Assembly: GCF_014192225.1 (NCBI RefSeq)
Contig: NZ_JACHXS010000008.1
Coordinates: forward strand, 294,411 to 358,410
Source: Pseudoduganella umbonata
GTDB lineage: Bacteria > Pseudomonadota > Gammaproteobacteria > Burkholderiales > Burkholderiaceae_D
Direction: 5' to 3'
DNA: 64,000 bases
Numbering within the stretch: position 1 is the stretch's first letter; every line of letters starts with the position of its first letter. The position numbers and the translations under genes were made by a program. Below are positions 43,227-51,773 of the stretch, one piece after another. The notes beneath the pieces are model-generated. The model did not search any database. It was not told the DNA's origin and worked only from the letters and a program-made list of their open reading frames with translations.

Positions 43227-43606
43227 GGCTGCCGTTGCACGAGCACGTAGCGCGTTGCCGCGCCGGGCAGCGCCAGCAGGCGCAGCTGCACTTTGGTGGG
43301 ACGCATCCGCAATGTCAGCACATAGGGAATCGTTGCGTCGAGCGCCGCGCCGTCAGCCTGGGCATCGTCGAAACGCTGCGCGACCAGGAAATTGTTCATG
43401 CAGGGAGCAACGCTGGTGAAAAAAGGCTGCCCCACGACGCTAGGCTGCGACAGGCCGGCCGCCTGCGATTCGAAGCGGTTATAGCGCCGTACCACGGTCG
43501 CGTCATCGAAGCCGATGATACCGAACGTGGCATCGTCGAGCTGTTCGTCGGTCAGTGCCGCGAGGCGTTGTCCCAGGTCGGGCTGGTCGAAGGCGAGAGC
43601 GGTCAT
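43223..43606 (-). CDS. Photoactive-yellow-protein-like PAS sensor
   Basis: A 127-residue single PAS protein; Halorhodospira PYP has 125. From ATG 43606 (RBS TGGAG, MTALAFDQPDLGQRLAALTD) the numbering matches PYP directly: Tyr42 and Glu46 in RRYNRFES, and Cys69 in GQPFFTSVAPCMNNF, the residue that holds p-coumaric acid in PYP. MRPTKVQLRLLALPG matches PYP's late strands. Thr50 and Arg52 of PYP are Ala and Leu here. It may bind a chromophore or act as a chromophore-free sensor. It leads the operon with the two c-di-GMP genes. No tyrosine ammonia-lyase is in the window. Confidence 0.85.
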   Translation of the reverse strand: MTALAFDQPDLGQRLAALTDEQLDDATFGIIGFDDATVVRRYNRFESQAAGLSQPSVVGQPFFTSVAPCMNNFLVAQRFDDAQADGAALDATIPYVLTLRMRPTKVQLRLLALPGAATRYVLVQRQP

Positions 43607-43836
43607 TGGTAACTCCAGGTAACTGATTGCAGATGCACCTGGCAGGTCACCAGGTTGATGTGTGGAAACATATGCTGACATGGCCATAATGCCCTGTCAA
43701 TCCACGCACGATTGAAAGCCGTAGTTCTCTCTGCGGAAACATCGTTTTCGAAGGGTAATGGAACGCGGTCCTGTTGCATCTAATGCTACGATCAAAGCTC
43801 GAGTCACCAATCAACCCATTGAAAAAGGAACTGATC

Positions 43837-44169
43837 ATGACCATGACCAAAGCTATCTTCGCGGCAGCCCTGTGCTTCGGCCTGGCCGCATGCAGCACGA
43901 CCGACAGCACCAGCGGCACGGGCGACAGCTCGGCAACCGGCTCGGGCACCACGTCGGGCAGCAGCTCGATGGATTCTGGTACCGCCGGCTCCGCTGCGTC
44001 GGGCTCCACCTCGGGTTCCAGCACGTCGGGTTCCAGCACCTCGGGTTCCACTTCCGGTTCGGCCGGCTCGGGCCAGTGGAACCAGTCCGGCAGCACGTCG
44101 CCGACCGCAACGCCGGGCACCTCGCCCAGCAATCCAAGCAACGCGGACGACAACTCCGTGAAAAAATAA
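43837..44169 (+). CDS. Ser/Gly/Thr-rich lipoprotein
   Basis: A 110-residue protein with signal peptide and lipobox (FAAALCFGLAACSTTDSTSG; Cys near residue 19). The mature part is almost wholly Ser, Gly, Thr and Ala, with GSSTSG-like repeats and no globular core. It is probably a surface-exposed flexible lipoprotein or cell-envelope spacer. RBS AAGGAA precedes ATG 43837. Confidence 0.8.
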   Translation: MTMTKAIFAAALCFGLAACSTTDSTSGTGDSSATGSGTTSGSSSMDSGTAGSAASGSTSGSSTSGSSTSGSTSGSAGSGQWNQSGSTSPTATPGTSPSNPSNADDNSVKK

Positions 44170-44185
44170 GCACCACGCCTCAATA

Positions 44186-44216
44186 AAAATGGCCCGCCGA
44201 TGCGGGCCATTTTTTT
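44186..44216. terminator. Bidirectional Rho-independent terminator
   Basis: AAAATGGCCCGC and GCGGGCCATTTT pair around CGAT, with T-runs on both strands. It serves the lipoprotein gene on the plus strand and the convergent GNAT gene on the minus strand. Confidence 0.92.
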
Positions 44217-44224
44217 ATTTCGAC

Positions 44225-44749
44225 TCATTCATTGCGACGCCCCGGGTGCGATTCGCTACCCGCCGCCAGCCGGTAGCGCAGCTTGGTCCGCTCGCCTTTT
44301 CCATACGTAGCGTACCACGGCGGGATCGGCACCGCTTCCACGAATGTGCAGCCGATCCGCTCCAGCGTGCGCCGGCAGGCGGCATTGTCCGGCGTGGTGG
44401 TGATCCACACGGTATCGAGACCCAGCCTGGCAGCTTCCGGCAGCAGCGCCAGCACCGCCAGGCCGGCCAGGCCCTGCCCGCGAAACGGCGCATCGACGGC
44501 AAAGCCGATATGGCCGAGCAGGTGCGTAAACACGTGCGAATGGCCATCGCGCAGGCTGATCGTGCCGGCACGCTTGCCGTCCGCCATGATGTGCCAGCGC
44601 CAGGCGCGCACGCCCCACGGCGAATTGGCGGCATGGTAGGCAGTGTGCAACACCAGCGACACGCGGTCGGCACGCACTTCGGCAAGCGGCGGGGTGGAGA
44701 GGGAGAGCAAGATCGGCAGGCACGGATGTGGAAGCCGCAAGCTTACCAT
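44225..44749 (-). CDS. GNAT-family N-acetyltransferase
   Basis: A 174-residue acetyltransferase. The acetyl-CoA motif A is clear in HIGFAVDAPFRGQGLAGLAV, with the Q/RxxGxG/A loop, followed by motif B TTTPDNAACRRTLERIGCTF. The acceptor substrate is unknown; the fold resembles small-molecule or ribosomal-protein acetyltransferases. The start at 44749 gives MVSLRLPHPCLPILL; longer open extensions lack an RBS. Confidence 0.83.
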   Translation of the reverse strand: MVSLRLPHPCLPILLSLSTPPLAEVRADRVSLVLHTAYHAANSPWGVRAWRWHIMADGKRAGTISLRDGHSHVFTHLLGHIGFAVDAPFRGQGLAGLAVLALLPEAARLGLDTVWITTTPDNAACRRTLERIGCTFVEAVPIPPWYATYGKGERTKLRYRLAAGSESHPGRRNE

Positions 44750-44885
44750 CGGCGGCGGAGGCCTGCGGGGATGCCGCGTCACCGGTATCGAAGCTGCCAT
44801 GGGATCCCGAGTCGCGCCTCTAGCGCGCCTCTTGAAGCATCGCGCCATTTACGGCAAGATCGCTCTTTACCCGGCAATTTCAACG

Positions 44886-45752
44886 ATGTTTACTTCATCT
44901 TTCATCAATATTGCGCAGCGCACTACGTTGCTGGCTGGCTTGCTGCTGTCCGCGTCCGCGAGTGCGCTACCGACGCAGGCTCGGCATGCGCCGGATCTGG
45001 CCACCCTCATCAACGCCTACCGCGCCGCACCGGGCAGGTGTGCCGGCGTGCCAGCCACGCCGGTGCCGCCGCTGGCCGTGGAAGCCGCGCTGTCGCAGAT
45101 CCGCATCGTTTCCGGCACATTCCTCGAGCCGGCGCTGGAGAATGCTGGCTACCCCGTCGAACATGCCGAAGCCCTGTTCATTTCCGGCGCCGCCGATGCG
45201 GCCGAGGCGATGCAGGCGCTGCGCGAAGGGTACTGCGCGCGCCTGCTGGGCACGGACATTGCCGCGGTCGGCACGATCCGCGCGGGCGATGGCTGGCACG
45301 TGGTGCTGGCCCGCCCCGAGCGGCGCGAGCTGCCGGCGCCGGAGAGCATCGGCGAGGCAACGCTGGCCGCCGTGAATGCCGCGCGCGCCGCGCCCCGCCA
45401 GTGCGGCGAGCGGCAATTCGCCGCCGCCCCGCCGCTGCGGCTGAACCGGGCGCTCGATGCCGCTGCCCTGTCGCACAGCCAGTACATGGCGCAGGTACGC
45501 TACTTCAGCCACAAGCAGAAAAACGGCAGCGTGGTGGGCGACCGCGCGCTGCGCGCCGGCTACCGGTGGCGCACGATCGGCGAGAACATCGCTTCCGGCC
45601 AGCGCACCGCGCAGGAAGCCGTGCAGGGCTGGCTGGACAGCCCCGGCCACTGCGCCAACATCATGAACGCGGCTTTCGTGGAAATGGGCGTCGGCTATGC
45701 CGTCAACCCGGCGCGGGGCACGCTGTACTGGACGCAGGTGCTGGCACGCTGA
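44886..45752 (+). CDS. Exported CAP-domain protein
   Basis: A 288-residue protein. The signal peptide is near residues 1-27 (TTLLAGLLLSASASALPTQA). Residues 30-150 form a Cys-containing domain without a clear match. Residues about 155-285 are a CAP/SCP domain with SHSQYMAQVRYFSH, IGENIASGQ and GWLDSPGHCANIMNAAFVEM, including the conserved His and Glu residues. CAP proteins in bacteria are secreted; enzyme activity is rarely shown. Two separate cysteine pairs suggest disulfides. Confidence 0.86.
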   Translation: MFTSSFINIAQRTTLLAGLLLSASASALPTQARHAPDLATLINAYRAAPGRCAGVPATPVPPLAVEAALSQIRIVSGTFLEPALENAGYPVEHAEALFISGAADAAEAMQALREGYCARLLGTDIAAVGTIRAGDGWHVVLARPERRELPAPESIGEATLAAVNAARAAPRQCGERQFAAAPPLRLNRALDAAALSHSQYMAQVRYFSHKQKNGSVVGDRALRAGYRWRTIGENIASGQRTAQEAVQGWLDSPGHCANIMNAAFVEMGVGYAVNPARGTLYWTQVLAR

Positions 45753-45769
45753 TCCGCGGTTACGGGCGC

Positions 45770-46198
45770 TCACAGCGTATTCCTCACGTCCCTGACCGCC
45801 TGCGCCGCGGCGCGGGCGATTTCGGCGATGTCCTGGTCGCGCCGCCGGTCGAGCCAGCGCACCACGCCGCCCAGCAGCCACCACGCGGGCAGCGCGGCCA
45901 CCACCAGCATCGGCACCGCCACGATGGCGACACCGAGCGATGCATCGATGCCGCACAGCGCCATCACCGAACCGGCCGAGACGAACAGCGTGGGCCACCA
46001 CGAATGCAGCGCCGCCAGCAGGAATGGGCCGGCGATGCCGGCCATGGCGATCGCGCAGGCGAAGCGCACCCACCCTTCGCGGCGCGTGCGTGGCCACATG
46101 AACAGGAATGTCAATGCACACGCGATGGCGCCGGCCAGCAACGGCGCCGCAAAGATGGTGAGAAGCGCGCTGCCGGCCGCGCCGATTTCGATGGTCAT
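45770..46198 (-). CDS. Small four-helix membrane protein, unknown
   Basis: A 142-residue inner-membrane protein with hydrophobic segments near residues 8-34, 45-64, 70-90 and 92-112 (LLAGAIACALTFLFMWPRTR; AVPMLVVAALPAWWLLGGVV), and a charged cytosolic tail ending RRRDQDIAEIARAAAQAVRD. The family is not recognised. AGGAGA lies about 10 bp before ATG 46198. Confidence 0.65.
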   Translation of the reverse strand: MTIEIGAAGSALLTIFAAPLLAGAIACALTFLFMWPRTRREGWVRFACAIAMAGIAGPFLLAALHSWWPTLFVSAGSVMALCGIDASLGVAIVAVPMLVVAALPAWWLLGGVVRWLDRRRDQDIAEIARAAAQAVRDVRNTL

Positions 46199-46363
46199 GA
46201 TGCCTGTCTCCTGAGGAAATAAGCAGCTTGAAAGTTCCGTGCCTCCGTTTGAGCGAGGGCAAAAAAACATCAGACCGCTTGCAACCGACTTTATCAATTG
46301 CTATATTCCGAGTCAAGCGTTTGCTTATCTATCGAAAATCACCTGCTGCATGAAGTGGATTCC

Positions 46364-47077
46364 ATGAACATCTACCAACATCGACGAGAGCGGCTCACCT
46401 CCCTGATCCGCGAACAATATGCGGGCACGCGCAAGGCGCTTGCCGAGGCCTGCGGCTGGAGCGAGGCGCGCCTGTCGCAAATCCTGTCCGCCACCTATCG
46501 CGAAGGCCGCGCATTCAGCGAAAAGATCGCCCGCAAGCTGGAAGGCGACCTGTCGTTGCCGGCCATGTTCTTCGACCATGGCGCGATCGCGCCGGGCGAG
46601 GAACCGGCCATGGCGCCGAACTTCCTGCGCGTGCGCGCGATCGATGCGCACAGCCCCGGCATCGTGCAGATCCGCCGCGTGCGGCTGCGCCTGTCCGCCG
46701 GCATCGTCGGCTTTGCCGTGGAGCCGGACGAGGAAGCCGGCGGCTCCTTCGGCGTCGAAATCGACTGGATGACGCGCAACCGCTACAAGTGGGAAGACCT
46801 GCTGGCCCTCGAAGTGACCGGCGAAAGCATGGAACCGCGCCTGTACAAGGGCGACCTGGTGGTGGTGAACACGGCCGACAAGACGCCGGCGGACGGCCAG
46901 GTCTTCGCCGTCAACTATGAAGGCGAGACCGTGGTCAAGCGGCTCACGCGAGACGCCGGCCACTGGTGGCTCACGTCCGACAATCCCGACCAGCGCCGTT
47001 TCCCCCGCAAGCTGTGCGACGGCGTGACATGCCTGCTGATCGGCCGGGTGGTGCTGAAGAAAAGCGAGAACATCTGA
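46364..47077 (+). CDS. HTH/S24 LexA-like repressor
   Basis: A 237-residue regulator. The N-terminal HTH spans about residues 10-60 (TRKALAEACGWSEARLSQIL). The C-terminal S24 peptidase-like domain has the Ser site in VTGESMEPRLYKGDLVVVNT and the Lys in GETVVKRLT. An Ala-Gly (SAGIVGF) between the domains could be the self-cleavage site. Such proteins respond to DNA damage through RecA, but many free-standing copies are regulators of unknown genes. No prophage genes surround it. Confidence 0.88.
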   Translation: MNIYQHRRERLTSLIREQYAGTRKALAEACGWSEARLSQILSATYREGRAFSEKIARKLEGDLSLPAMFFDHGAIAPGEEPAMAPNFLRVRAIDAHSPGIVQIRRVRLRLSAGIVGFAVEPDEEAGGSFGVEIDWMTRNRYKWEDLLALEVTGESMEPRLYKGDLVVVNTADKTPADGQVFAVNYEGETVVKRLTRDAGHWWLTSDNPDQRRFPRKLCDGVTCLLIGRVVLKKSENI

Positions 47078-47502
47078 TGGCGGCACGGCGCCTTGCCTGT
47101 GCGTTCGTCGACGGCGTGGACAATGCCGGCACGCAGTCGCTGCATTTCATCGGCGGCGCGCACGACCGGATATTGCTGGAAGCGCCCGGCGCCGTCGCCG
47201 AACTGTGCATCTGGGCCAGCGTGGAAGTGTGCCCCGATGCGGCATCGGCCGGGGCGCCGCCGCTGCGCAAGCTGGCGCTGTCGCTGTGGGCGCACGGCAT
47301 GGAGATCGACTGGATCACCTACGAGGATGCGGCAGTGGCGCCACCTGCCGGCCGGACCGATGCCGCGTACACGGTCGACCACATCTTCCCCATTCCCGCC
47401 TGGCTGACATTCCACGCGTGCGTGTTCGAGGTGCGCGCCACCGGCGACGGCGCGCCGATCGGCACCGCGCGGCTGGCACTGGAATTGCCGCTGCCGTTCT
47501 AG
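47077..47502 (+). CDS. Hypothetical protein coupled to S24 repressor
   Basis: A 141-residue soluble protein, not recognised. It is beta-rich (LACAFVDGVDNAGTQSLHFI; ALSLWAHGMEIDWITYEDAA) and ends with a short hydrophobic strand. Its ATG overlaps the repressor's TGA (TGATG), so they are co-translated; it may be a partner or target of the repressor's operon. No catalytic motif is visible. Confidence 0.68.
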   Translation: MAARRLACAFVDGVDNAGTQSLHFIGGAHDRILLEAPGAVAELCIWASVEVCPDAASAGAPPLRKLALSLWAHGMEIDWITYEDAAVAPPAGRTDAAYTVDHIFPIPAWLTFHACVFEVRATGDGAPIGTARLALELPLPF

Positions 47503-47616
47503 CGGGTTCCGGGCAGCCATGCGCCGCCACGGCGATGGCATGCGGCCGCCGCTCAATCATGTGACTATTACAGGCAGGCCGGCCACCGGGAAGACAATTT
47601 CCGCTACCGTTCCCCG

Positions 47617-50600
47617 ATGAGCATACGATACGCAGCCGCCGTTGCCTGCCTGCTCGCGGCGGGCATCGGCGCAAGCCAACGCCAGGCGCACGCGGCGGAA
47701 CCCTACAAGCCCGAGGCACCCTCCCTTGCCCCCAATCTGCAGGGACAGCTCGACCGTCCGCTGCGCTACCGCCCCGACGGTGCCGATTTCGTCATCGACG
47801 ACGGCCGCGAGTTCTTCAACCGCCCCCTCTATGGCGGCAATACGGCGTTCCGCGTGGATGGCGGCGACCGGCCGGAATTCTCGCTGTACCTGCCGGGCCG
47901 CGGCGGCAACCTGAGGCTGGGCTTGCGCACCGGCGCGGGCACGCTGTGGCTGCACGAGGCGCGGCACGTGCAGGCGCGCTACCGGCCCGGCGAACTGCAT
48001 TACGAGATCGCCGACCGCCTGCTGGGCGATAAGGGCCGCATCCGGGTCGCGGCGGTGGCCTATGCCGCCACGGACGGCCTGGCCGTGGAAGTGCGCGGCG
48101 AAAGCCTGCCCGCGGGCGCGGAACTGGTGTTTGCGTTCGGCCCCGGCAACGGCCAGCGCGGCCGGCGCGACGGCGACATCGGCACCGAGCGCGTGCCGAT
48201 CGGCGAATACTTCCAGTTCGCGCCCGCGTTCGCGCGCGGCGCCCGCTTCGACGTCTCGGCGCAGGGTTTTTCGGTCGCCACGCCGAAAGCCACGATCAGC
48301 GCCACCGCCAGCGCGCCGGCACAGGTGCGCACGGCCGCCGCCAGCCAGTGGAATGCCCTGCCGGCCTTGCTGGCAGCGCACCAGGCAGGCGATGACAACG
48401 TGGCCGTCGGCCGCGTGCCGCTGGGCGCGCAGCCGGTGCACCTGGCGCTGCAGGTGGTCGCGCGCGAGCAGCCCAGGGAACCGCAGGTGTACAGCGAAGT
48501 GGGCGCCGCTGCAGACACCCGGAAGCCGCAGGCGCTGTTGCCCCGCTTCGGGCCGGCCGAACTGGCGCAGCGCTTCGCCGAGGCCACGCGCCACTTCGCG
48601 CAGTTGCGCAACCACGTGCGCATCGACACGCCGGACCCTTACCTGAACGCGGCGATGGGCGCGCTGAACGTGGCCGCCGATGCCGTGTGGGACGAGACCC
48701 AGCAAGCCATCATGCACGGCGCCGTGGCCTGGCGCAGCAAGCTGCTGGGCTGGCGCGGCCCGTATGCGCTGGATGCCCTGGGCTGGCACGACCGCTTCCG
48801 CCGCAATGCCGATGGCTGGACCGTGCAGCAGGACACGTCGCCGGTTCCCGCCGCCGTGCCGCCGCCCGAACGGGCCACCAACCTGGCGCGCAACCGGGCC
48901 GGCATGCACTCGAACGGCAACCTCACCCGCTCGCATTACGACATGAACATCGGCTTCGTCGATGCGCTGATGCGCCACCTGCTGTGGACCGGCGACCTGG
49001 AATATGCGCGCGCCGTGTGGCCCGTGCTGGAACGCCACCTGGCGTGGGAGCGCCGCCTGTTCCGCCGCGAGTTCGGCCCGGCGAAGCTGCCGCTGTACGA
49101 CGCCTACGCGGCCATCTGGGCCAGCGACGACCTGTTCTACAACGGCGGCGGCGCCACCCATGCCACCGCCTACAACGCCTGGCACAACACGATGGCGGCG
49201 CGCGTCGCCCGGCTGATCGGCAAGGATGCGGCGCCGTACGAAGCGGAAGCGGCTGCGATCCACCGCGCCATGCGCGAGCAGCTGTGGATGCCCGGGCGCG
49301 GCGCATTCGCCGAGTACCGCGACCACCTGGGGCGCCAGCAGCTGCACCCCAGCTATGCGCTGTGGACCTTCTATCACACGCTCGATTCGCAGGTGCCCAC
49401 GCCGCTCGAGGCGGCGCGCATGGCGGCCGACCTGGACCGCCACCTGCGCCCGATCCCGGTGCGCGGCCCCGGCGTGCCGGCGGATCGCCCGTATGCCGTG
49501 CTGCCGACCACCGACTGGATGCCCTATTCCTGGTCGATCAACAACGTGGTGATGTCGGAAAACCTGCACACCGCGCTGGCCTACTGGCAGGCCGGCCGCG
49601 CCGACACCGCGTTCGCGCTGGCGAAAGGCGCGCTGCTGGCCAGCCTGTACATGGGCATCAGCCCTGGCAACATCGGCAGCATGAATTACCTGGACGTGTA
49701 CCGCCGCGAGTCGCAGCGCGATTTCGCCGACGGTTCGGGCGTGATGGCGCGGGCGCTCGTCGAAGGCCTGTTCGGCGTGCGGCCCGATGCGCTGGCCGGC
49801 GTGCTTACCGTGCGCCCCGGTTTTCCGCGCGACTGGAACCACGCGCGGCTCGACCATCCGGATGTAGGCATCGCGTTCCGGCGCGACGGCAACCGCGACA
49901 CCTGGCAAGTCAGCCAGCCGGCCGGCGACAAAGTGCGCCGCTTCCGCCAACTGTCGCTGCAGGTGCCGGCGCGCGCGGGCAACGTGGCCAGCGTGACGGT
50001 CGATGGCCGGCCGGCGCGCTGGCAAGCCGAGGCCGGCGCGGTGGGCACACCCCGGCTGCTCGTCGAGGTGCCACTGGGCGCGCAGGCGAAGATCGACATC
50101 GCGTGGCGCGGCGAGGCCATCGACGATACCCGCGCCACGCCCGCCGCCGGCGCGCCGCGCGACGACTTCCGGCAGGTGCGCCAGGGCGATTTCAGCTGGT
50201 GGCGCCCCGCTCCGGCGCCGGCGGCGTCAGGGACACTCGAGGCCTGCACGCTGGCAGGCCCGGGCTGGACATCCGGTACGCCGGTGCGCGCGCAGCACGT
50301 CGACCTGGCCGGCGCTTTCAACGACCGTGTCACGGAACTGTTCAAGCCGTTCAAGTACCTGTCGCCCCGCTCGCCGCACGTGACGCTGGCCCTGCCCGCG
50401 CAGGGCGCCGGCGCCTGGGCCGGCCACGTGAACGACCTGCCGAAGCTGGACGATGCCGGCCTGCGCGCGCTGGGCGGCACCCTGCGCCTGCCGAACGGGC
50501 TGACGTTCGCCACGCCGGCCAGCGGCGCCAACGTGGCCTTCGCTTCGCAGTGGGACAACTACCCGCGCGAAACCACCGTGCCGCTGTCCGGCCAGGCGTC

Positions 50601-50994
50601 GCGCGCCTTCCTGCTGATGGCCGGCTCGACGAACCACATGCAGAGCCGGGTCGACAACGGCGAAGTCGTGATCGCCTACACCGACGGCACTACCCACCGC
50701 ACGCCACTGCGCAACCCGGACAACTGGTGGCCCATCGAGCGCGACTACTTCCTCGACGACTACCAGTTCCGGCTGTGCGGCACGCTGCCGGTGCGGGTCG
50801 ACCTGAAGACGGCCGCGGTGAGCGTGCCCGATCCGGCCACGTTCAAGGGCGCCAGCCGCGAAAGCATCGACGGCGGCGCCGCCATCGTGCTGCCGGTTGC
50901 CCTGGACCGTTCCAGGACCTTGCACAGCGTGACCGTGCGCGCGCTGGCCAACGATGTCGTCATCGGGCTGATGGGGGTCACGCTGGACCGATGA
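47617..50994 (+). CDS. Large exported DUF4450-like six-hairpin protein
   Basis: A 1125-residue secreted protein. The signal peptide is near residues 1-27 (AAAVACLLAAGIGASQRQAH). The N-terminal beta-sandwich contains RPLYGGNTAFRVDGGDRPEF and LYLPGRGGNLRLG, typical of DUF4450. The middle 330-770 is helical with SHYDMNIGFVDALMRHLLWT and SWSINNVVMSENLHTALAYW, the look of an (alpha/alpha)6-barrel glycosidase or lyase. A C-terminal beta domain follows. It probably acts on a polysaccharide in the periplasm or outside. The exact reaction is unknown. It lies next to a DUF1349 protein. Confidence 0.8.
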   Translation: MSIRYAAAVACLLAAGIGASQRQAHAAEPYKPEAPSLAPNLQGQLDRPLRYRPDGADFVIDDGREFFNRPLYGGNTAFRVDGGDRPEFSLYLPGRGGNLRLGLRTGAGTLWLHEARHVQARYRPGELHYEIADRLLGDKGRIRVAAVAYAATDGLAVEVRGESLPAGAELVFAFGPGNGQRGRRDGDIGTERVPIGEYFQFAPAFARGARFDVSAQGFSVATPKATISATASAPAQVRTAAASQWNALPALLAAHQAGDDNVAVGRVPLGAQPVHLALQVVAREQPREPQVYSEVGAAADTRKPQALLPRFGPAELAQRFAEATRHFAQLRNHVRIDTPDPYLNAAMGALNVAADAVWDETQQAIMHGAVAWRSKLLGWRGPYALDALGWHDRFRRNADGWTVQQDTSPVPAAVPPPERATNLARNRAGMHSNGNLTRSHYDMNIGFVDALMRHLLWTGDLEYARAVWPVLERHLAWERRLFRREFGPAKLPLYDAYAAIWASDDLFYNGGGATHATAYNAWHNTMAARVARLIGKDAAPYEAEAAAIHRAMREQLWMPGRGAFAEYRDHLGRQQLHPSYALWTFYHTLDSQVPTPLEAARMAADLDRHLRPIPVRGPGVPADRPYAVLPTTDWMPYSWSINNVVMSENLHTALAYWQAGRADTAFALAKGALLASLYMGISPGNIGSMNYLDVYRRESQRDFADGSGVMARALVEGLFGVRPDALAGVLTVRPGFPRDWNHARLDHPDVGIAFRRDGNRDTWQVSQPAGDKVRRFRQLSLQVPARAGNVASVTVDGRPARWQAEAGAVGTPRLLVEVPLGAQAKIDIAWRGEAIDDTRATPAAGAPRDDFRQVRQGDFSWWRPAPAPAASGTLEACTLAGPGWTSGTPVRAQHVDLAGAFNDRVTELFKPFKYLSPRSPHVTLALPAQGAGAWAGHVNDLPKLDDAGLRALGGTLRLPNGLTFATPASGANVAFASQWDNYPRETTVPLSGQASRAFLLMAGSTNHMQSRVDNGEVVIAYTDGTTHRTPLRNPDNWWPIERDYFLDDYQFRLCGTLPVRVDLKTAAVSVPDPATFKGASRESIDGGAAIVLPVALDRSRTLHSVTVRALANDVVIGLMGVTLDR

Positions 50995-51041
50995 CATGCC
51001 ACTCCCGCCGCACGCGCCAACCTGAAAGGATGTTTTCAATC

Positions 51042-51746
51042 ATGCACATCGCCAGTACCGCCGGACGCACGCTGCTGTGTTCCGCGCTGATCGGATCGAC
51101 GCTGTTCATTCATACCGCAAGGGCCGCCAACATGGAAAAAGAGTGCTCCGTCAAGCTGCCGGGCGTTCACTTCACGAAATGCCTGAACGACGCCGACCGC
51201 AAGTCGACCGTGACCGGCGACGCCGTCACGATCCGCGCCGGCGCGAAGCAGGATTACTTCAACGACCCTGACGGCAAGCTGTCGAACAACACCGCGCCGG
51301 TGCTGTTGACGAAGGTCGACAACACGAAACCGTTTACCTTCGTGGCACAGGTGACGCCGGAATTCAACGCCATGTACGACGCCGGCGCGCTGTACCTGTT
51401 CGTCAACGAGAAGCTGTGGCAGAAATTCGCCTTCGAGCGCGACGAGCGGGGCACCACGCGGATCGTCAGCGTGCGCACGATCGACACGTCGGACGATGCC
51501 AACCACGATCCCGTCGGCGACAGGGCCAGCTGGCTGAAACTGTCGTCGGACACGAAAACGGTAGGCCTCTACCACTCGCGGGACAGGAAGACCTGGCACC
51601 TCGCACGGCTGTACAAGAACAGCTACCCGGCCACGGTATGGGTGGGCCTGAGCGCACAGGCGCCGGTCGGTGACGGCAGCGCCAGCACATTTACCGCGCC
51701 GGTGCTGACGAAGGAAAGCGTGAAGGATTTCAGGCTGGGGAACTGA
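51042..51746 (+). CDS. Exported DUF1349-like protein
   Basis: A 234-residue secreted beta-sandwich. The signal peptide is near residues 1-30 (TLLCSALIGSTLFIHTARAA). The body is DUF1349-like: AGAKQDYFNDPDGKLSNNTA, FNAMYDAGALYLFVNEKLWQ, ASWLKLSSDTKTVGLYHSRD. These fold like concanavalin-type carbohydrate-binding modules. It follows the DUF4450-like gene by about 45 bp and could be a co-expressed glycan-binding partner. The ATG at 51030 is also open but overlaps the AAAGGA RBS. Confidence 0.83.
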   Translation: MHIASTAGRTLLCSALIGSTLFIHTARAANMEKECSVKLPGVHFTKCLNDADRKSTVTGDAVTIRAGAKQDYFNDPDGKLSNNTAPVLLTKVDNTKPFTFVAQVTPEFNAMYDAGALYLFVNEKLWQKFAFERDERGTTRIVSVRTIDTSDDANHDPVGDRASWLKLSSDTKTVGLYHSRDRKTWHLARLYKNSYPATVWVGLSAQAPVGDGSASTFTAPVLTKESVKDFRLGN

Positions 51747-51773
51747 GGGACCGCGCCGCTCTCCGGAGCGGTG

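Noticed and set aside
46364..47077. S24 repressor as a prophage marker
   Set aside because: No integrase, capsid or other phage gene is near; the neighbouring genes look chromosomal.
47557..50025. 822-residue minus-strand frame
   Set aside because: Opposite the DUF4450-like gene, which has a signal peptide and continuous domain matches; the minus frame is His/Arg/Ala-rich noise.
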